64,000 nucleotides of DNA from Rubellimicrobium rubrum (GTDB lineage Bacteria; Pseudomonadota; Alphaproteobacteria; Rhodobacterales; Rhodobacteraceae), in assembly GCF_006152115.1 (NCBI RefSeq), contig NZ_VDFU01000009.1, positions 1 to 64,000 of the forward strand. The letters are read 5' to 3'. The notes under the pieces were generated by a model, which was not told where the DNA came from, made no database searches, and worked only from the letters and a program-made list of their open reading frames with translations. Within the stretch, counting starts at the first letter, position 1; the number at the start of each line of letters is the position of its first letter. A program made the translations under genes and the position numbers. Positions 54,292-62,698 of this stretch are shown here, piece by piece.

Positions 54292-54672
54292 CTAGGCCGG
54301 CCCGTTGGAGTGGCCGGGGCGCTGCACCTGGCACAGGCACTGTATCTCCTGCGCCAGGTCCCGCTGCACCTCGGCCGCCCCGGCGTACCGGTCGATCACT
54401 GCGGCCATGTCGGTGTCGAGCCGCGTGAGCCCGCCCGCGTCATGCGTGGTCAGCCGCAGGTCCACGACGTTGTAGACGTTGCGCCAGTCGGGGTGATGAT
54501 TCCGCTTCTCGGCCAGCAGGGCCACCCGGCTCATGAAGGCCCAGGCCTCGGAGAAGCTGCGGAACTTCCAGATCTTGCGCAGCGCGTCCGTGTCCGGGTC
54601 CGCGCCCCATCCGGCCTCGCCCAGGGGCGGGAGCAGCTCCTGACGCTCCGCCTCGCTCAGGAGGTCAGGCAT
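54292..54672 (-). CDS. phhB: Pterin-4a-carbinolamine dehydratase-like protein
   Basis: The product has 126 residues from the ATG at 54672. LRKIWKFRSFSEAWAFMSRVALLAEKRNHHPDWRNVYNVVDLRLTTHD is the family core, quoted here only as landmarks: FRSFSEAWAFM, EKRNHHPDW and NVVDLRLTTHD. The HHP-x-W segment forms the active site. The enzyme recycles tetrahydrobiopterin; no phenylalanine hydroxylase lies nearby. A C-terminal tail of about 30 residues with two cysteines (IQCLCQVQ) is longer than usual. Its start overlaps the GST stop by eight bases. Confidence 0.85.
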   Translation of the reverse strand: MPDLLSEAERQELLPPLGEAGWGADPDTDALRKIWKFRSFSEAWAFMSRVALLAEKRNHHPDWRNVYNVVDLRLTTHDAGGLTRLDTDMAAVIDRYAGAAEVQRDLAQEIQCLCQVQRPGHSNGPA

Positions 54673-55285
54673 TCTCGGCCTTCTTCTCGGCCAAGAGCCT
54701 GTCGTCGATCTCTGCGGCCCGCCGCAAGGCCGGACGCTCCTTGATCCGGTCCCAGTAGGTGACAAAGGCCGGCTCCGATGGCACCGAGCCGAACATCAGC
54801 CCCCAGCCGATCTGCGCGCCGACATAGGCGTCCACGACCGTGAAGCGGTCGTCGCAAAAGTAGCTTCGCCCATCCAGATGCCCGACCAGCGTCGCAATCA
54901 CGTCGTCGAAGCAGCCATATCCGATCATGCCGCGCCGCTCGCCCGGCACCTCGAAGCCCAGGGCCCGGTTCGTCACCGCGTATTCCAGCGGCCCCGCCCC
55001 GAAGTACATCCAGCGATAGAAGCCTGCCCGATCCTCCGGCATTAGGTTCGCTTGCGGAAAAGCCTCGGCCAGATAGGACAGGATCGCGGGCACCTCGGTC
55101 ACCACGGTCCCGTCATGGACCAGCGTCGGCACCTTGCCCATCGGGTTGATCGCCCGGTACTCCGGCGCCTTCATCATCGGGCCATAGTCGAGGATGCGGG
55201 CCTCGTAGGGCTCGCCCACCTCCTCCAGCATCCAGCGGGCCATGCGGCCCCGCGACATCGGGTTGGTGTAAAGCGTCAGAGCCAT
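54665..55285 (-). CDS. Glutathione S-transferase
   Basis: The product has 206 residues. The N-terminal thioredoxin-like domain opens LTLYTNPMSRGRMARWMLEE, with Ser10 or nearby residues as candidates for activating glutathione. INPMGKVPTLVHDG holds the cis-proline and VVTEVPAILSYLAEAFP the gamma-glutamyl site. The helical C-domain has YFCDDRFTVVDAYVGAQIGW, with the N-cap aspartate. The substrate is unknown. It lies between the GNAT and phhB genes in a closely packed unit. Confidence 0.93.
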   Translation of the reverse strand: MALTLYTNPMSRGRMARWMLEEVGEPYEARILDYGPMMKAPEYRAINPMGKVPTLVHDGTVVTEVPAILSYLAEAFPQANLMPEDRAGFYRWMYFGAGPLEYAVTNRALGFEVPGERRGMIGYGCFDDVIATLVGHLDGRSYFCDDRFTVVDAYVGAQIGWGLMFGSVPSEPAFVTYWDRIKERPALRRAAEIDDRLLAEKKAENA

Positions 55286-55288
55286 AGG

Positions 55289-56470
55289 TCAGTCCTGTTC
55301 GACATGGGCCTCGCGCCGGAACGGGCCCAAGGCCGTGAGCACCTCGATCTCTTCTCCCACGGCCTCCCGCTCCCGGTCCAGGAAATCCGCGATGGCGGCG
55401 CGGAACCGCTCGTCCCCGATCCAGTGGAGCGAATGGCACATCACCGGCTTATAACCGCGGGCGATCTTGTGCTCCCCTTGCGCGCCCGCCTCCACGCGGG
55501 ACAGACCGTGCGCCAAGGCCCAATCGATGGCCTGATAATAGCAAAGCTCGAAATGCATCATCGGGATATGCTCGGTCGCGCCCCAGTAGCGGCCGAACAG
55601 CGTGTCCCGGCCCACGAAGTTCCAGGCCCCCGCCACGGGCCGGTCGTTCCGCGTCGCGAAGAACAGGAGGCAGTCGTCGCGCAGCCGCTCGGCCGCCAGG
55701 TCGAAGAAGCTGCGGGTCAGGTAGGGGCTGCCCCATTTCCTCGCGCCGGTGTCTTGGTAGAACCGCCACATCGCATCCCAATGGCGCTTCTCGATGGCCT
55801 CGCCGGTCAGGGCGACGATCTCGCCCCCAAAGCCCTGCGCCTCGGCCCGTTCCTTGCGGATGGTCTTGCGCTTGCGGGACGACAGGGCCCCGAGGAACCC
55901 ATCGAAGCTGCCATAGCCCTCATCCTCCCAGTGATACTGCTGGGACGCGCGGGGCAGGAGGCCCATGGCTTCCCCGGCCTCGGCTTCCTGCTCGGTGCAG
56001 AAGGTGACATGGACCGAGGACAGGTGGTTGTCGGCTGCGATCTTGACCGCGGCCTGCACCAGACCCGCCCGGCCCGCCATCTCGTGACCCGGGCGGCACA
56101 GGAAGCGCCGGCCGGTCACCGGCGTGAAGGGAACCGCCATCTGCAGCTTGGGGTAGTAGCTCCCGCCCGCCCGCTCCCAGGCATTGGCCCAGGACCAGTC
56201 GAAGATGTATTCCCCTTGGCTATGGCTCTTGGCGTAGAGCGGGGCCACTGCGATGGTCTCGCCTCCCATCTGGACCGACAGGTGCCGGGGCTGCCACCCC
56301 GACCTGCCCCCGACACTGCGGCTGTCCTCCAGCGCCAGAAGGAACCGATGTGTGGTGAACGGGTCCAGCGGCCGCCCGCCATCCGCCGCCTCGGGGCAGG
56401 CGCAGGCGTCCCAGACCTCGGGCGCGATCTCGGCGATGCGGTCATGGACGCTGACTTCCAGCGTCGTCAC
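55289..56470 (-). CDS. GNAT-fold DUF482 protein
   Basis: The product has 393 residues from the GTG at 56470 that overlaps the ugpQ stop (GTGA). The family core shows AVPLYAKSHSQGEYIFDWSW-like AVAPLYAKSHSQGEYIFDW, YYPKLQMAVPFTPVTGRRFL, HVTFCTEQEA, YHWEDEGYGSFDGFLGALSS and KRKTIRKERAEA. The C-terminal acetyltransferase-like part has ELCYYQAIDWALAHGLSRVE and GAQGEHKIARGYKPV. This is the DUF482/peptidogalycan biosynthesis group of the GNAT superfamily; the acyl acceptor is not known. Confidence 0.9.
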   Translation of the reverse strand: MTTLEVSVHDRIAEIAPEVWDACACPEAADGGRPLDPFTTHRFLLALEDSRSVGGRSGWQPRHLSVQMGGETIAVAPLYAKSHSQGEYIFDWSWANAWERAGGSYYPKLQMAVPFTPVTGRRFLCRPGHEMAGRAGLVQAAVKIAADNHLSSVHVTFCTEQEAEAGEAMGLLPRASQQYHWEDEGYGSFDGFLGALSSRKRKTIRKERAEAQGFGGEIVALTGEAIEKRHWDAMWRFYQDTGARKWGSPYLTRSFFDLAAERLRDDCLLFFATRNDRPVAGAWNFVGRDTLFGRYWGATEHIPMMHFELCYYQAIDWALAHGLSRVEAGAQGEHKIARGYKPVMCHSLHWIGDERFRAAIADFLDREREAVGEEIEVLTALGPFRREAHVEQD

Positions 56471-57219
56471 GCGAGATAACCTTCGAAGGTCACGTTGTCC
56501 GCCAGGGCTCGCGCTTCCCGCTCCGCCTCGGCGGACCGGATCGTCCAGCACAACACCGCCGCACCGCCCGCCTTCAGCTCGCCGATCCGCGCCCGCCCCA
56601 GATCGCGGTATTGATGGCTGACAAAGCAGGCCCCCGCCGTCTCGTAGTCCGGGATCTCCCGCAGGCGCGCGCAGACCTCCTCGGGAAGCCCGGGCCAATC
56701 CTTCGGATCGTAGGCCTCGGTCGTGAGCCCGCGGGGCCTGTCGGGCGCCAGATGGCGCAGCGCGATCACTGAATGCGGGTTGAAGGACATCAGCGCCGCC
56801 GGTCCCTCGTAGCCGTGCAGGGCCCGTGCGGTCGCTTCCTCCAGTTGCCCGTCCACCGGACCCAGCACGCCGGTCTGGTCCTTGACCTCGATGAGCAGCG
56901 GCACCCGGCCCGCGACCAGTCTCAGGACCTCGGCCAGCGTCGGGATGCCCTCCTCGCCATGGTGCAAGGTCAGACGGCCCAACTCCTCGGCCGTGCGGTC
57001 CTTGACCAGCCCCTCCACCCCGGTGAGCCGCAGGAGCGCCTCGTCGTGGAAGACCATCGGCACCCCGTCGGCCGACCGCTGGAGGTCAAACTCGATGCCA
57101 TAACCGGCCTCAACGGCGGCGCGGATGGCCGCGCGGCTGTTCTCGGGGCGGCTGCCCTGAATGTCGTGCAGCGCCCGATGCGCGATCGGCCGTGCGAGAA
57201 ATGCATGTGGCAGCGTCAT
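56467..57219 (-). CDS. ugpQ: Glycerophosphodiester phosphodiesterase
   Basis: Hydrolyses glycerophosphodiesters to glycerol-3-phosphate and an alcohol. The product has 250 residues. PIAHRALHDIQGSRPENSRAA is the HR-x-ENS motif with catalytic His and metal ligands. YGIEFDLQRSADGVPMVFHDE has the E-x-D metal pair and second His, and LLIEVKDQTG the next acidic ligand. No signal peptide is present, so it is cytoplasmic. The ATG overlaps the ridA stop by four bases. Confidence 0.93.
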   Translation of the reverse strand: MTLPHAFLARPIAHRALHDIQGSRPENSRAAIRAAVEAGYGIEFDLQRSADGVPMVFHDEALLRLTGVEGLVKDRTAEELGRLTLHHGEEGIPTLAEVLRLVAGRVPLLIEVKDQTGVLGPVDGQLEEATARALHGYEGPAALMSFNPHSVIALRHLAPDRPRGLTTEAYDPKDWPGLPEEVCARLREIPDYETAGACFVSHQYRDLGRARIGELKAGGAAVLCWTIRSAEAEREARALADNVTFEGYLA

Positions 57220-57677
57220 CGCAGAAGGAACACCCCTTCCACCTCGACCGCCGCGCCAAGCGGCAGGGCCACGACACCGACGGCCGAACGGGCGTGCCGG
57301 CCTGCGTCGCCCAGCACCGCGACCATTAGTTCGGAGGCGCCGTTGATCACCTTGGGCTGGTCGAAGAACCCTGGCGCGGAGGCCACGAAGCCCGTCAGCT
57401 TGACCACCTGCACCAGCCGGCCCCATTCGCCCCCGCAGGCAGCCCGAGCTTGGGCCAGAAGATGCAGCGCGCAGGACTGCGCCGCGCGCGCGCCGCTTTC
57501 GACGTCCATGTCCTGACCCAGCGTGCCCTGGATGACGCCGCCGCCGTCGCGTGCGATTTGCCCCGAGACATGGAGCAGGTCGCCGGCCCGGACGAAAGGC
57601 ACATAGGCGGCCAGTGGCGCGGCGGGTTCAGGTAGGTCCAGCCCCAATCCACGCAGCCGCTCCTCTACATCGATCAT
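57216..57677 (-). CDS. RidA family (YjgF/YER057c/UK114) protein
   Basis: The product has 153 residues. LLHVSGQIARDGGGVIQGTLG and ARAAQSCALHLLAQARAACG, then VVKLTGFVASAPGFFDQPKVINGASELM, follow the RidA-family order. HARSAVGVVALPLGAAVEVEGVF near the end includes the conserved arginine region. Longer and with more N-terminal sequence than the 128-residue RidA, it belongs to the RidA-like subgroup of about 150 residues. Its role may be enamine/imine removal, but subgroup functions vary. First gene of the overlapping five-gene unit down to phhB. Confidence 0.9.
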   Translation of the reverse strand: MIDVEERLRGLGLDLPEPAAPLAAYVPFVRAGDLLHVSGQIARDGGGVIQGTLGQDMDVESGARAAQSCALHLLAQARAACGGEWGRLVQVVKLTGFVASAPGFFDQPKVINGASELMVAVLGDAGRHARSAVGVVALPLGAAVEVEGVFLLR

Positions 57678-57747
57678 GGTGGTCCCCCTGCCTGTCCGGC
57701 GGGCAAGCTAGCCCGGGGCAGGGGGCCCGTCCATCACGTCTCGTCCA

Positions 57748-59052
57748 TCAGGTCTCGCGGAAGGACTTGGCGAAGTAGTCGGTCAGCGGCTTCGTGAGGA
57801 AGGACAGGGGCGTGCGCTCCCCCGTCCGGATGAAGGCCTCGACGGGCATGCCGGGAATGAGGCTAAGGCCCTCGGGGAGCTTGGCCATCTCGCCTTCTTC
57901 GATCGTCACCTCGGCGCGATAGTAGGACATGCGCGAGTTCTGGTCCTGGAAGGCGTCCGCCGAGACGGACATGACCCGTGCCTTGAGCTCGGGTGTCTCG
58001 CGCTGGTTAAAGGCCGAGAAGCGGAGAGTCACCTCTTGGCCGACATGAACCTCATCGACGTGGATGGGCTCGACCTGGGCAGAGATGACCAGAGGACGAT
58101 CCTGCGGCACGAGATAAAGGAGCGGATCGGCCGGACGGATCACCGACCGAGGCGCAAACACGGCAAGCCCGTAGACGATCCCCGACACCGGAGCCCGGAT
58201 GTCGAGCCGGTCCAGCCGGGTCAGCAGGGCCATGCGCTTCTCGGACAGTTCAATCTGGTTGAAGCCCAGATCGCGGAGCGCCGAGGAGGCTTCCTCGCGC
58301 CCTTGCGACTCGATGCGGAGGATCTGGATCTCGATCTCCGTGATCCTGCCCTCGGCCTGTGCAACAGAGGCCGTCAGCTCACCCTGCCGGCCCATGAGGT
58401 TGGCCTGCTCGCGTTCAAGCTCCAGCAAGCGCCCAGCTTGAGCAAGGCCTCGATCAAAGAGCGACCGCTGGCTGGTCAGCTCCCGCTCGATCAGCTCAAG
58501 CTGAGTCGCGGTGGCGGCCTGTTGCGCCTTGATCCCTTCGATCTGGTCGGCGGTCTGGTCGCGCTGGCGGGCCAACTGTTCGGCCTCGCGCTCGGCCGTT
58601 TCCTTGCGGGCCCGGAACAGCCGCTCGGAGCCCTGCATGAGCTCGGCCGCGACAGGGTTCTTGGAATCGCGGAGGAGAGGATTGAATACGAGCTGGTCGT
58701 GCTCGCCTTCCTCAGCCTCGAAGCGGGCGCGGCGGGCCAGGATCTCGAGCAGCTGGCCTTCGGTGACCGCGAGGTCGCTCCGGAGCTGTTCCGCGTCCAA
58801 GCGGATGAGCAGGTCGCCCTGCTCGACGCGCTGGCCTTCTTCGACCTCGATGGAGGCCACGACGCCGCCGTCCGGGTGCTGGACGACCTGCCGGTTCTGA
58901 GCGACCTCGACCCGGCCATGGGCGATGACCGCCCCGGTGATGTGCGTCGTGGCCCCCCAGGCCCCGAACCCGCCGACGAGGAGGGCGAGGACAAGGCTTC
59001 CGGTCAGGAGCGGGGAGCGCGCCGACCAGCGGGCATCGGTGGCGGCGCTCAT
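57748..59052 (-). CDS. Type I secretion periplasmic adaptor (HlyD/PrtE family)
   Basis: The product has 434 residues from the ATG at 59052. One N-terminal membrane helix (LLTGSLVLALLVGGFGAWG) is followed by a lipoyl-like half motif (GRVEVAQNRQVVQHPDGGVV). A long coiled coil spans about 95-285 (for example ELELIERELTSQRSLFDRG-like QLELIERELTSQRSL). The second lipoyl half and beta-barrel include LDIRAPVSGIVYGLAVFAP and IHVDEVHVGQEVTLRF. It bridges the ABC transporter and an outer-membrane channel. Its ATG overlaps the ATPase stop by four bases; no TolC-like gene is in the window. Confidence 0.93.
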   Translation of the reverse strand: MSAATDARWSARSPLLTGSLVLALLVGGFGAWGATTHITGAVIAHGRVEVAQNRQVVQHPDGGVVASIEVEEGQRVEQGDLLIRLDAEQLRSDLAVTEGQLLEILARRARFEAEEGEHDQLVFNPLLRDSKNPVAAELMQGSERLFRARKETAEREAEQLARQRDQTADQIEGIKAQQAATATQLELIERELTSQRSLFDRGLAQAGRLLELEREQANLMGRQGELTASVAQAEGRITEIEIQILRIESQGREEASSALRDLGFNQIELSEKRMALLTRLDRLDIRAPVSGIVYGLAVFAPRSVIRPADPLLYLVPQDRPLVISAQVEPIHVDEVHVGQEVTLRFSAFNQRETPELKARVMSVSADAFQDQNSRMSYYRAEVTIEEGEMAKLPEGLSLIPGMPVEAFIRTGERTPLSFLTKPLTDYFAKSFRET

Positions 59053-60788
59053 GTCACGCCTCCCGCCGGGCCTTGGGCCGCGATCTGACGATGGTTGGCG
59101 ACCATTTCGCGAAGGATCTCCTCTTTGGGGCCGAAGGCGCGGCGCGCCCCGCCCTCGATCATCAGGAGCAGGTCGCATTCCTGGATCGCGGCCGGACGGT
59201 GGGCCATGATCAGGATTGCGGCGCCCCGCTCCTTGAGGGTCTTGATGGCGGCGTTGAGCGCAAGAGAGCCATCGTTGTCGAGGTTCGAGTTGGGCTCGTC
59301 GAGCACCACGATCACCGGATCGCCGTATAGCGCGCGCGCCAGGCCGATCCTCTGGATCTGTCCGCCCGAGAGCCGTCCGCCGTTCGCGGTCACCCGCGTG
59401 TCGTAGCCATCGGGCAGGCGCAGGATCATCTCATGCGCCGCAGCGGCCTGCGCGGCGCGGACCACTTCGGCGTCGTCGGGGGCCGTCGACAGACGAGCGA
59501 TGTTTTCCTTGATGGTCCCATCGAACAGGGACACGCGCTGCGGCAGGTACCCCACGTACTTGCCCAGGACGTCCGGGTCGTACTGGTCCAGCGCCGCGCC
59601 ATCCAGCCGGATCTTGCCGCCGGCGACGCGCCAGGTGCCAGTGATCGCACGCGCCAAGGTGGACTTGCCCGCGCCGGACGTGCCGATCACCCCCACGGCC
59701 TGACCGGGCTCGACCTTGAAGGACACCATCCGCAGGGTGGCCTGCTGTTCACCGGGAGGGATGACGGTGACCTGCTCCAGTTCGAGCCGCCCTTTGGGGC
59801 GCGGCAGGGCAGTGCGCTTGTATTCTTCGGGCACCTCGCCCAGAAGGACGGACAGGTTGCGCCAGCCCTCCCGTCCGCGCTGAATGATTGCCCACTGGCC
59901 CACGATCATCTCGATGGGCGACAAGGCGCGGCCCAGCAGGATGGAACTCGCAATCATCACGCCGCCGGTCGCCCAGCCTTCGAGCACGAGAAAGGCCCCC
60001 AGGCCCAGCATCGCCGACTGGAGGAAGATCCGTACGGCCTTGATGATCGCCGCATAGCTGCCGCCCGCGTCCTGCGCCGCGATCGAGGCATCGAGCGAGC
60101 GGCCCCGGGCCTGCTGCCAGCGGTTGAAGGCCGCGTCGCGCATGCCGAGCGACTGAATCGTTTCGCCCTCGCTGCGAACCTGCGCGCCCATGGACTCGGC
60201 TGCCATCGTGGTCTGGGCAGCGACTTCCAAGGGGCGGCGCGTGGACGCTTGGTTGGCCAGCGCCAGCACGATCAGCACCGCCGCGCCACCCAGCCCGAGA
60301 TAGCCCAGCCAGGGATGGAAGATGAAGATGCCTGCAAAGAAGATGGGCGCGAACGGCAAGTCGAACATCGCCATCATCGCCGGCGAGGTCAGGGCCTTCT
60401 GCACGCCTTCAAGATCGCGCAGGCCCGACTGGGCCTCGCGCTGGGCGCGGGCGAGGGAAGGCGCCCGCAAGGCCGCGGAAAAGACGCGCCGGTCGAGGCG
60501 GGCCTGGAACCGCGCGCCGATCCGCCCCATGACCCGGCCCCGGACATAGTCCAGCACGCCCATGCAGGCATAAAGGAAGGCCATCAGCACCGACAACGCT
60601 ACCAAAGTCTCGAAGGAGCGGGAACCCAGGACCCGGTCATACACGTTCATCATGTAGAGCGGGCTGGTGAGCATCAGCATGTTCACGAAGAAGCTGAAGA
60701 TCGCCACGGACCAGTAAAGCCATCGGCTTTCCGCTCGCGCTGCCCTGAGTTCAGCCGCGCCTCGCGCGGCAGCGTCGTCCTTGGCCAT
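59049..60788 (-). CDS. Type I secretion permease/ATPase (PrtD family)
   Basis: The product has 579 residues from the ATG at 60788, with GAGGGG just upstream. About six membrane helices fill residues 25-310 (for example VAIFSFFVNMLMLTSPLYMM). The ATPase domain has Walker A GTSGAGKS near 363, GYLPQRVSLFDGTIKENIARL, the signature LSGGQIQRIGLARALYG, and Walker B VIVVLDEPNSNLD. It lacks the N-terminal peptidase-like domain, fitting the PrtD subfamily that exports RTX-type proteins with C-terminal signals. No substrate gene with RTX repeats is in this window. Confidence 0.94.
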   Translation of the reverse strand: MAKDDAAARGAAELRAARAESRWLYWSVAIFSFFVNMLMLTSPLYMMNVYDRVLGSRSFETLVALSVLMAFLYACMGVLDYVRGRVMGRIGARFQARLDRRVFSAALRAPSLARAQREAQSGLRDLEGVQKALTSPAMMAMFDLPFAPIFFAGIFIFHPWLGYLGLGGAAVLIVLALANQASTRRPLEVAAQTTMAAESMGAQVRSEGETIQSLGMRDAAFNRWQQARGRSLDASIAAQDAGGSYAAIIKAVRIFLQSAMLGLGAFLVLEGWATGGVMIASSILLGRALSPIEMIVGQWAIIQRGREGWRNLSVLLGEVPEEYKRTALPRPKGRLELEQVTVIPPGEQQATLRMVSFKVEPGQAVGVIGTSGAGKSTLARAITGTWRVAGGKIRLDGAALDQYDPDVLGKYVGYLPQRVSLFDGTIKENIARLSTAPDDAEVVRAAQAAAAHEMILRLPDGYDTRVTANGGRLSGGQIQRIGLARALYGDPVIVVLDEPNSNLDNDGSLALNAAIKTLKERGAAILIMAHRPAAIQECDLLLMIEGGARRAFGPKEEILREMVANHRQIAAQGPAGGVT

Positions 60789-60911
60789 GTTCCCCTCAAC
60801 CACCCGCGCAGTTTCAACGCAGGGTTCAATCGTGATGCCTCGGGGGGTTCCGCCCGTTGCGTGGCGCCCGCTATACCAGAGACTGACCCTGTCGTAAGCC
60901 CCGAGTAGTCA

Positions 60912-61646
60912 ATGAACCGCCTGCTTCAAGTTTTCGTGCTTTCGCTTCTGGCGGCATGCTCCGCCGCGCCACCCAAGGGCGGGATCAACGATCCCTACGA
61001 AGGCCTGAACCGCCGGGTTCATGCCCTCAACAAGGCTGTGGACCAAGCCGTGCTGCGGCCCCTCGGCCGAACGGCATCCGGCGCTCCGGACGGTTCGCTC
61101 CAGCCGGTCGTCAACTTCTCCAACAATGCAGGACTGCCCGGGACGGTGGTCAACAACCTGCTTCAGGGGAATATCGATGGCGCGGCGCGGAATACCCTGC
61201 GCTTCGTCGTCAATACGACAGTGGGCGTGCTGGGGCTGGCCGACCCTGCGGGAGCCATCGGGCTTCGGGAGGTCGAGACCGACTTCGGCGCTACCCTGGC
61301 CGTTTGGGGCGTGCCCGAGGGAGCTTATCTTGAATTGCCGGGCTTTGGGCCCTCGACCGAGCGGGATGCCGCCGGCCGGGTGGTGGACTTTGTCATCGAC
61401 CCCCTCGACCGGCTCGACGGCGTGGCCGAGTCCGTCCGGGAACTGTCCTTCCCCGCCAAGGTGGCCGAGCAGGTCGTCGAGCGTGGGCAGTTCGGCAGCA
61501 CCTTCGACGAGATCCTGTACGACAGCGCGGACAGCTATGCCCAGGCGCGTTTGATCTATCTTCAGAATCGCCGCTACGAGTTGGGCGAGGCTCCCTCGGC
61601 CGCTGACGAGGACTATTACTTCAATCCCTACGAGGATCAGCAATGA
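60912..61646 (+). CDS. mlaA: MlaA/VacJ lipoprotein
   Basis: Outer-membrane component of the Mla phospholipid-trafficking system. The product has 244 residues. MNRLLQVFVLSLLAACSAAP is a lipoprotein signal with Cys16. NDPYEGLNRRVHALNKAVDQAV is the family opening, FSNNAGLPGTVVNNLLQG and FVVNTTVGVLGLADPA follow, and WGVPEGAYLELPGFGPSTERDA is the most conserved part. The stop overlaps the mlaC start (ATGA). It is divergent from the type I secretion genes. Confidence 0.95.
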   Translation: MNRLLQVFVLSLLAACSAAPPKGGINDPYEGLNRRVHALNKAVDQAVLRPLGRTASGAPDGSLQPVVNFSNNAGLPGTVVNNLLQGNIDGAARNTLRFVVNTTVGVLGLADPAGAIGLREVETDFGATLAVWGVPEGAYLELPGFGPSTERDAAGRVVDFVIDPLDRLDGVAESVRELSFPAKVAEQVVERGQFGSTFDEILYDSADSYAQARLIYLQNRRYELGEAPSAADEDYYFNPYEDQQ

Positions 61647-62245
61647 CCGTCTCGATCACCCGTCGCGCCCTGCTCGGGCATGGGGCCGCGCTGGCCCTGG
61701 TCATCGGCGCAGCGCCCCGCGCCATGGCCCAGGATCTTGCGACGTCGCGCGCGCTTGTGGATCGGCTGGTGGCGGAGGTGAACGCCGTGATTGCCAGCGG
61801 CGCGGCCGAGAATGCCATGATCGGGCAGTTCGCCCAGATATTCCAAGCCTACGCCGACGCGCCCACGATCGCCCGTTACTCTCTGGGCGCGGATGCCCGG
61901 GCCGCGACCCCCGACCAGCTGGCCCGCTACACCCAGGCCTTCTCGAACTACGTTGCTCGCAAGTACGGCTCGCGGTTCCGCGAATTCATCGGCGGCGACA
62001 TCGTCGTGGAGGACGCCCGCGCCGTGCCCAACGGCGTGGAGGTCCAGACCACCGCCGTCTTCGTGAACGAGGCTCCCTTCCGGGTCGATTTCTGGGTGTC
62101 GACGGCGACGGGCTCCCCGAAGTTCTTCAACATCATCATCGAGGGCGTGAACATGCTCCTGTCCGAGCGGACCGAAGTGCAGGCCATGCTCGACCAGCGG
62201 GGCGGCGACCTGGAACGTCTCATCGCGGACCTGTCCCGGATGTAG
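61643..62245 (+). CDS. mlaC: MlaC-type phospholipid-binding protein
   Basis: Periplasmic shuttle for phospholipids between MlaA and the inner-membrane MlaFEDB complex. The product has 200 residues. The N-terminus RRALLGHGAALALVIGAAP has a twin arginine and ends near AMAQD. LARYTQAFSNYVARKYGSRFREF, EVQTTAVFVNEAPFRVDFWV and FFNIIIEGVNMLLSERTEVQAM match the MlaC/Ttg2D family. No mlaD, mlaE or mlaF is in the window. It overlaps mlaA by four bases. Confidence 0.93.
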   Translation: MTVSITRRALLGHGAALALVIGAAPRAMAQDLATSRALVDRLVAEVNAVIASGAAENAMIGQFAQIFQAYADAPTIARYSLGADARAATPDQLARYTQAFSNYVARKYGSRFREFIGGDIVVEDARAVPNGVEVQTTAVFVNEAPFRVDFWVSTATGSPKFFNIIIEGVNMLLSERTEVQAMLDQRGGDLERLIADLSRM

Positions 62246-62307
62246 GGCCGGGCTGGCGCGGCCCGCCAGATGCCCCATATCCCACGGCAGGTGACCCGAG
62301 CCGTTCC

Positions 62308-62697
62308 ATGCCCGTTCGTGTCCTTGCGCTGGGAGCCCTGATCGCGCCGCAACTTGCGGCTGCGCTGCCCTGGGATGGACGTTACCGCCTCTCGGCCGAA
62401 GCCAACTGTTCGGACGAGGCGGGGGTGCTCCGCATCGCCGAGGGGGTGCTTCACGGCGTAGAGTCCACGTGCCGGATGACGGACCCGGTGGACGTGCTCG
62501 ACCTCGATGCGACCCTCTATGTCATGGAATGCAGCGGCGAGGGCGAGACCTGGACCGAGCGCGCCATGCTGATGGATGCGGCCGAGGGCGACGGAATCTA
62601 CCTGATGTGGCGGGGCTACGCCTTCCGGTATGATCGTTGTCCCGCCTCGGACGAAAAGGCCTCAGCGGAGGAGGCGCCCGGAGACGCCTCCGACTGA
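62308..62697 (+). CDS. Secreted hypothetical protein with four cysteines
   Basis: The product has 129 residues with a short signal peptide (MPVRVLALGALIAPQLAAAL). The mature part starts PWDGRYRLSAEANCSDEAGV and has further cysteines in ESTCRMTD, VMECSGEG and YDRCPASD, which suggests two disulfides. It ends in a low-complexity acidic tail (DEKASAEEAPGDASD). I do not recognise the family. It follows mlaC by 62 bases on the same strand and ends two bases before the convergent penicillin-binding protein stop. Confidence 0.65.
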   Translation: MPVRVLALGALIAPQLAAALPWDGRYRLSAEANCSDEAGVLRIAEGVLHGVESTCRMTDPVDVLDLDATLYVMECSGEGETWTERAMLMDAAEGDGIYLMWRGYAFRYDRCPASDEKASAEEAPGDASD

Positions 62698-62698
62698 C

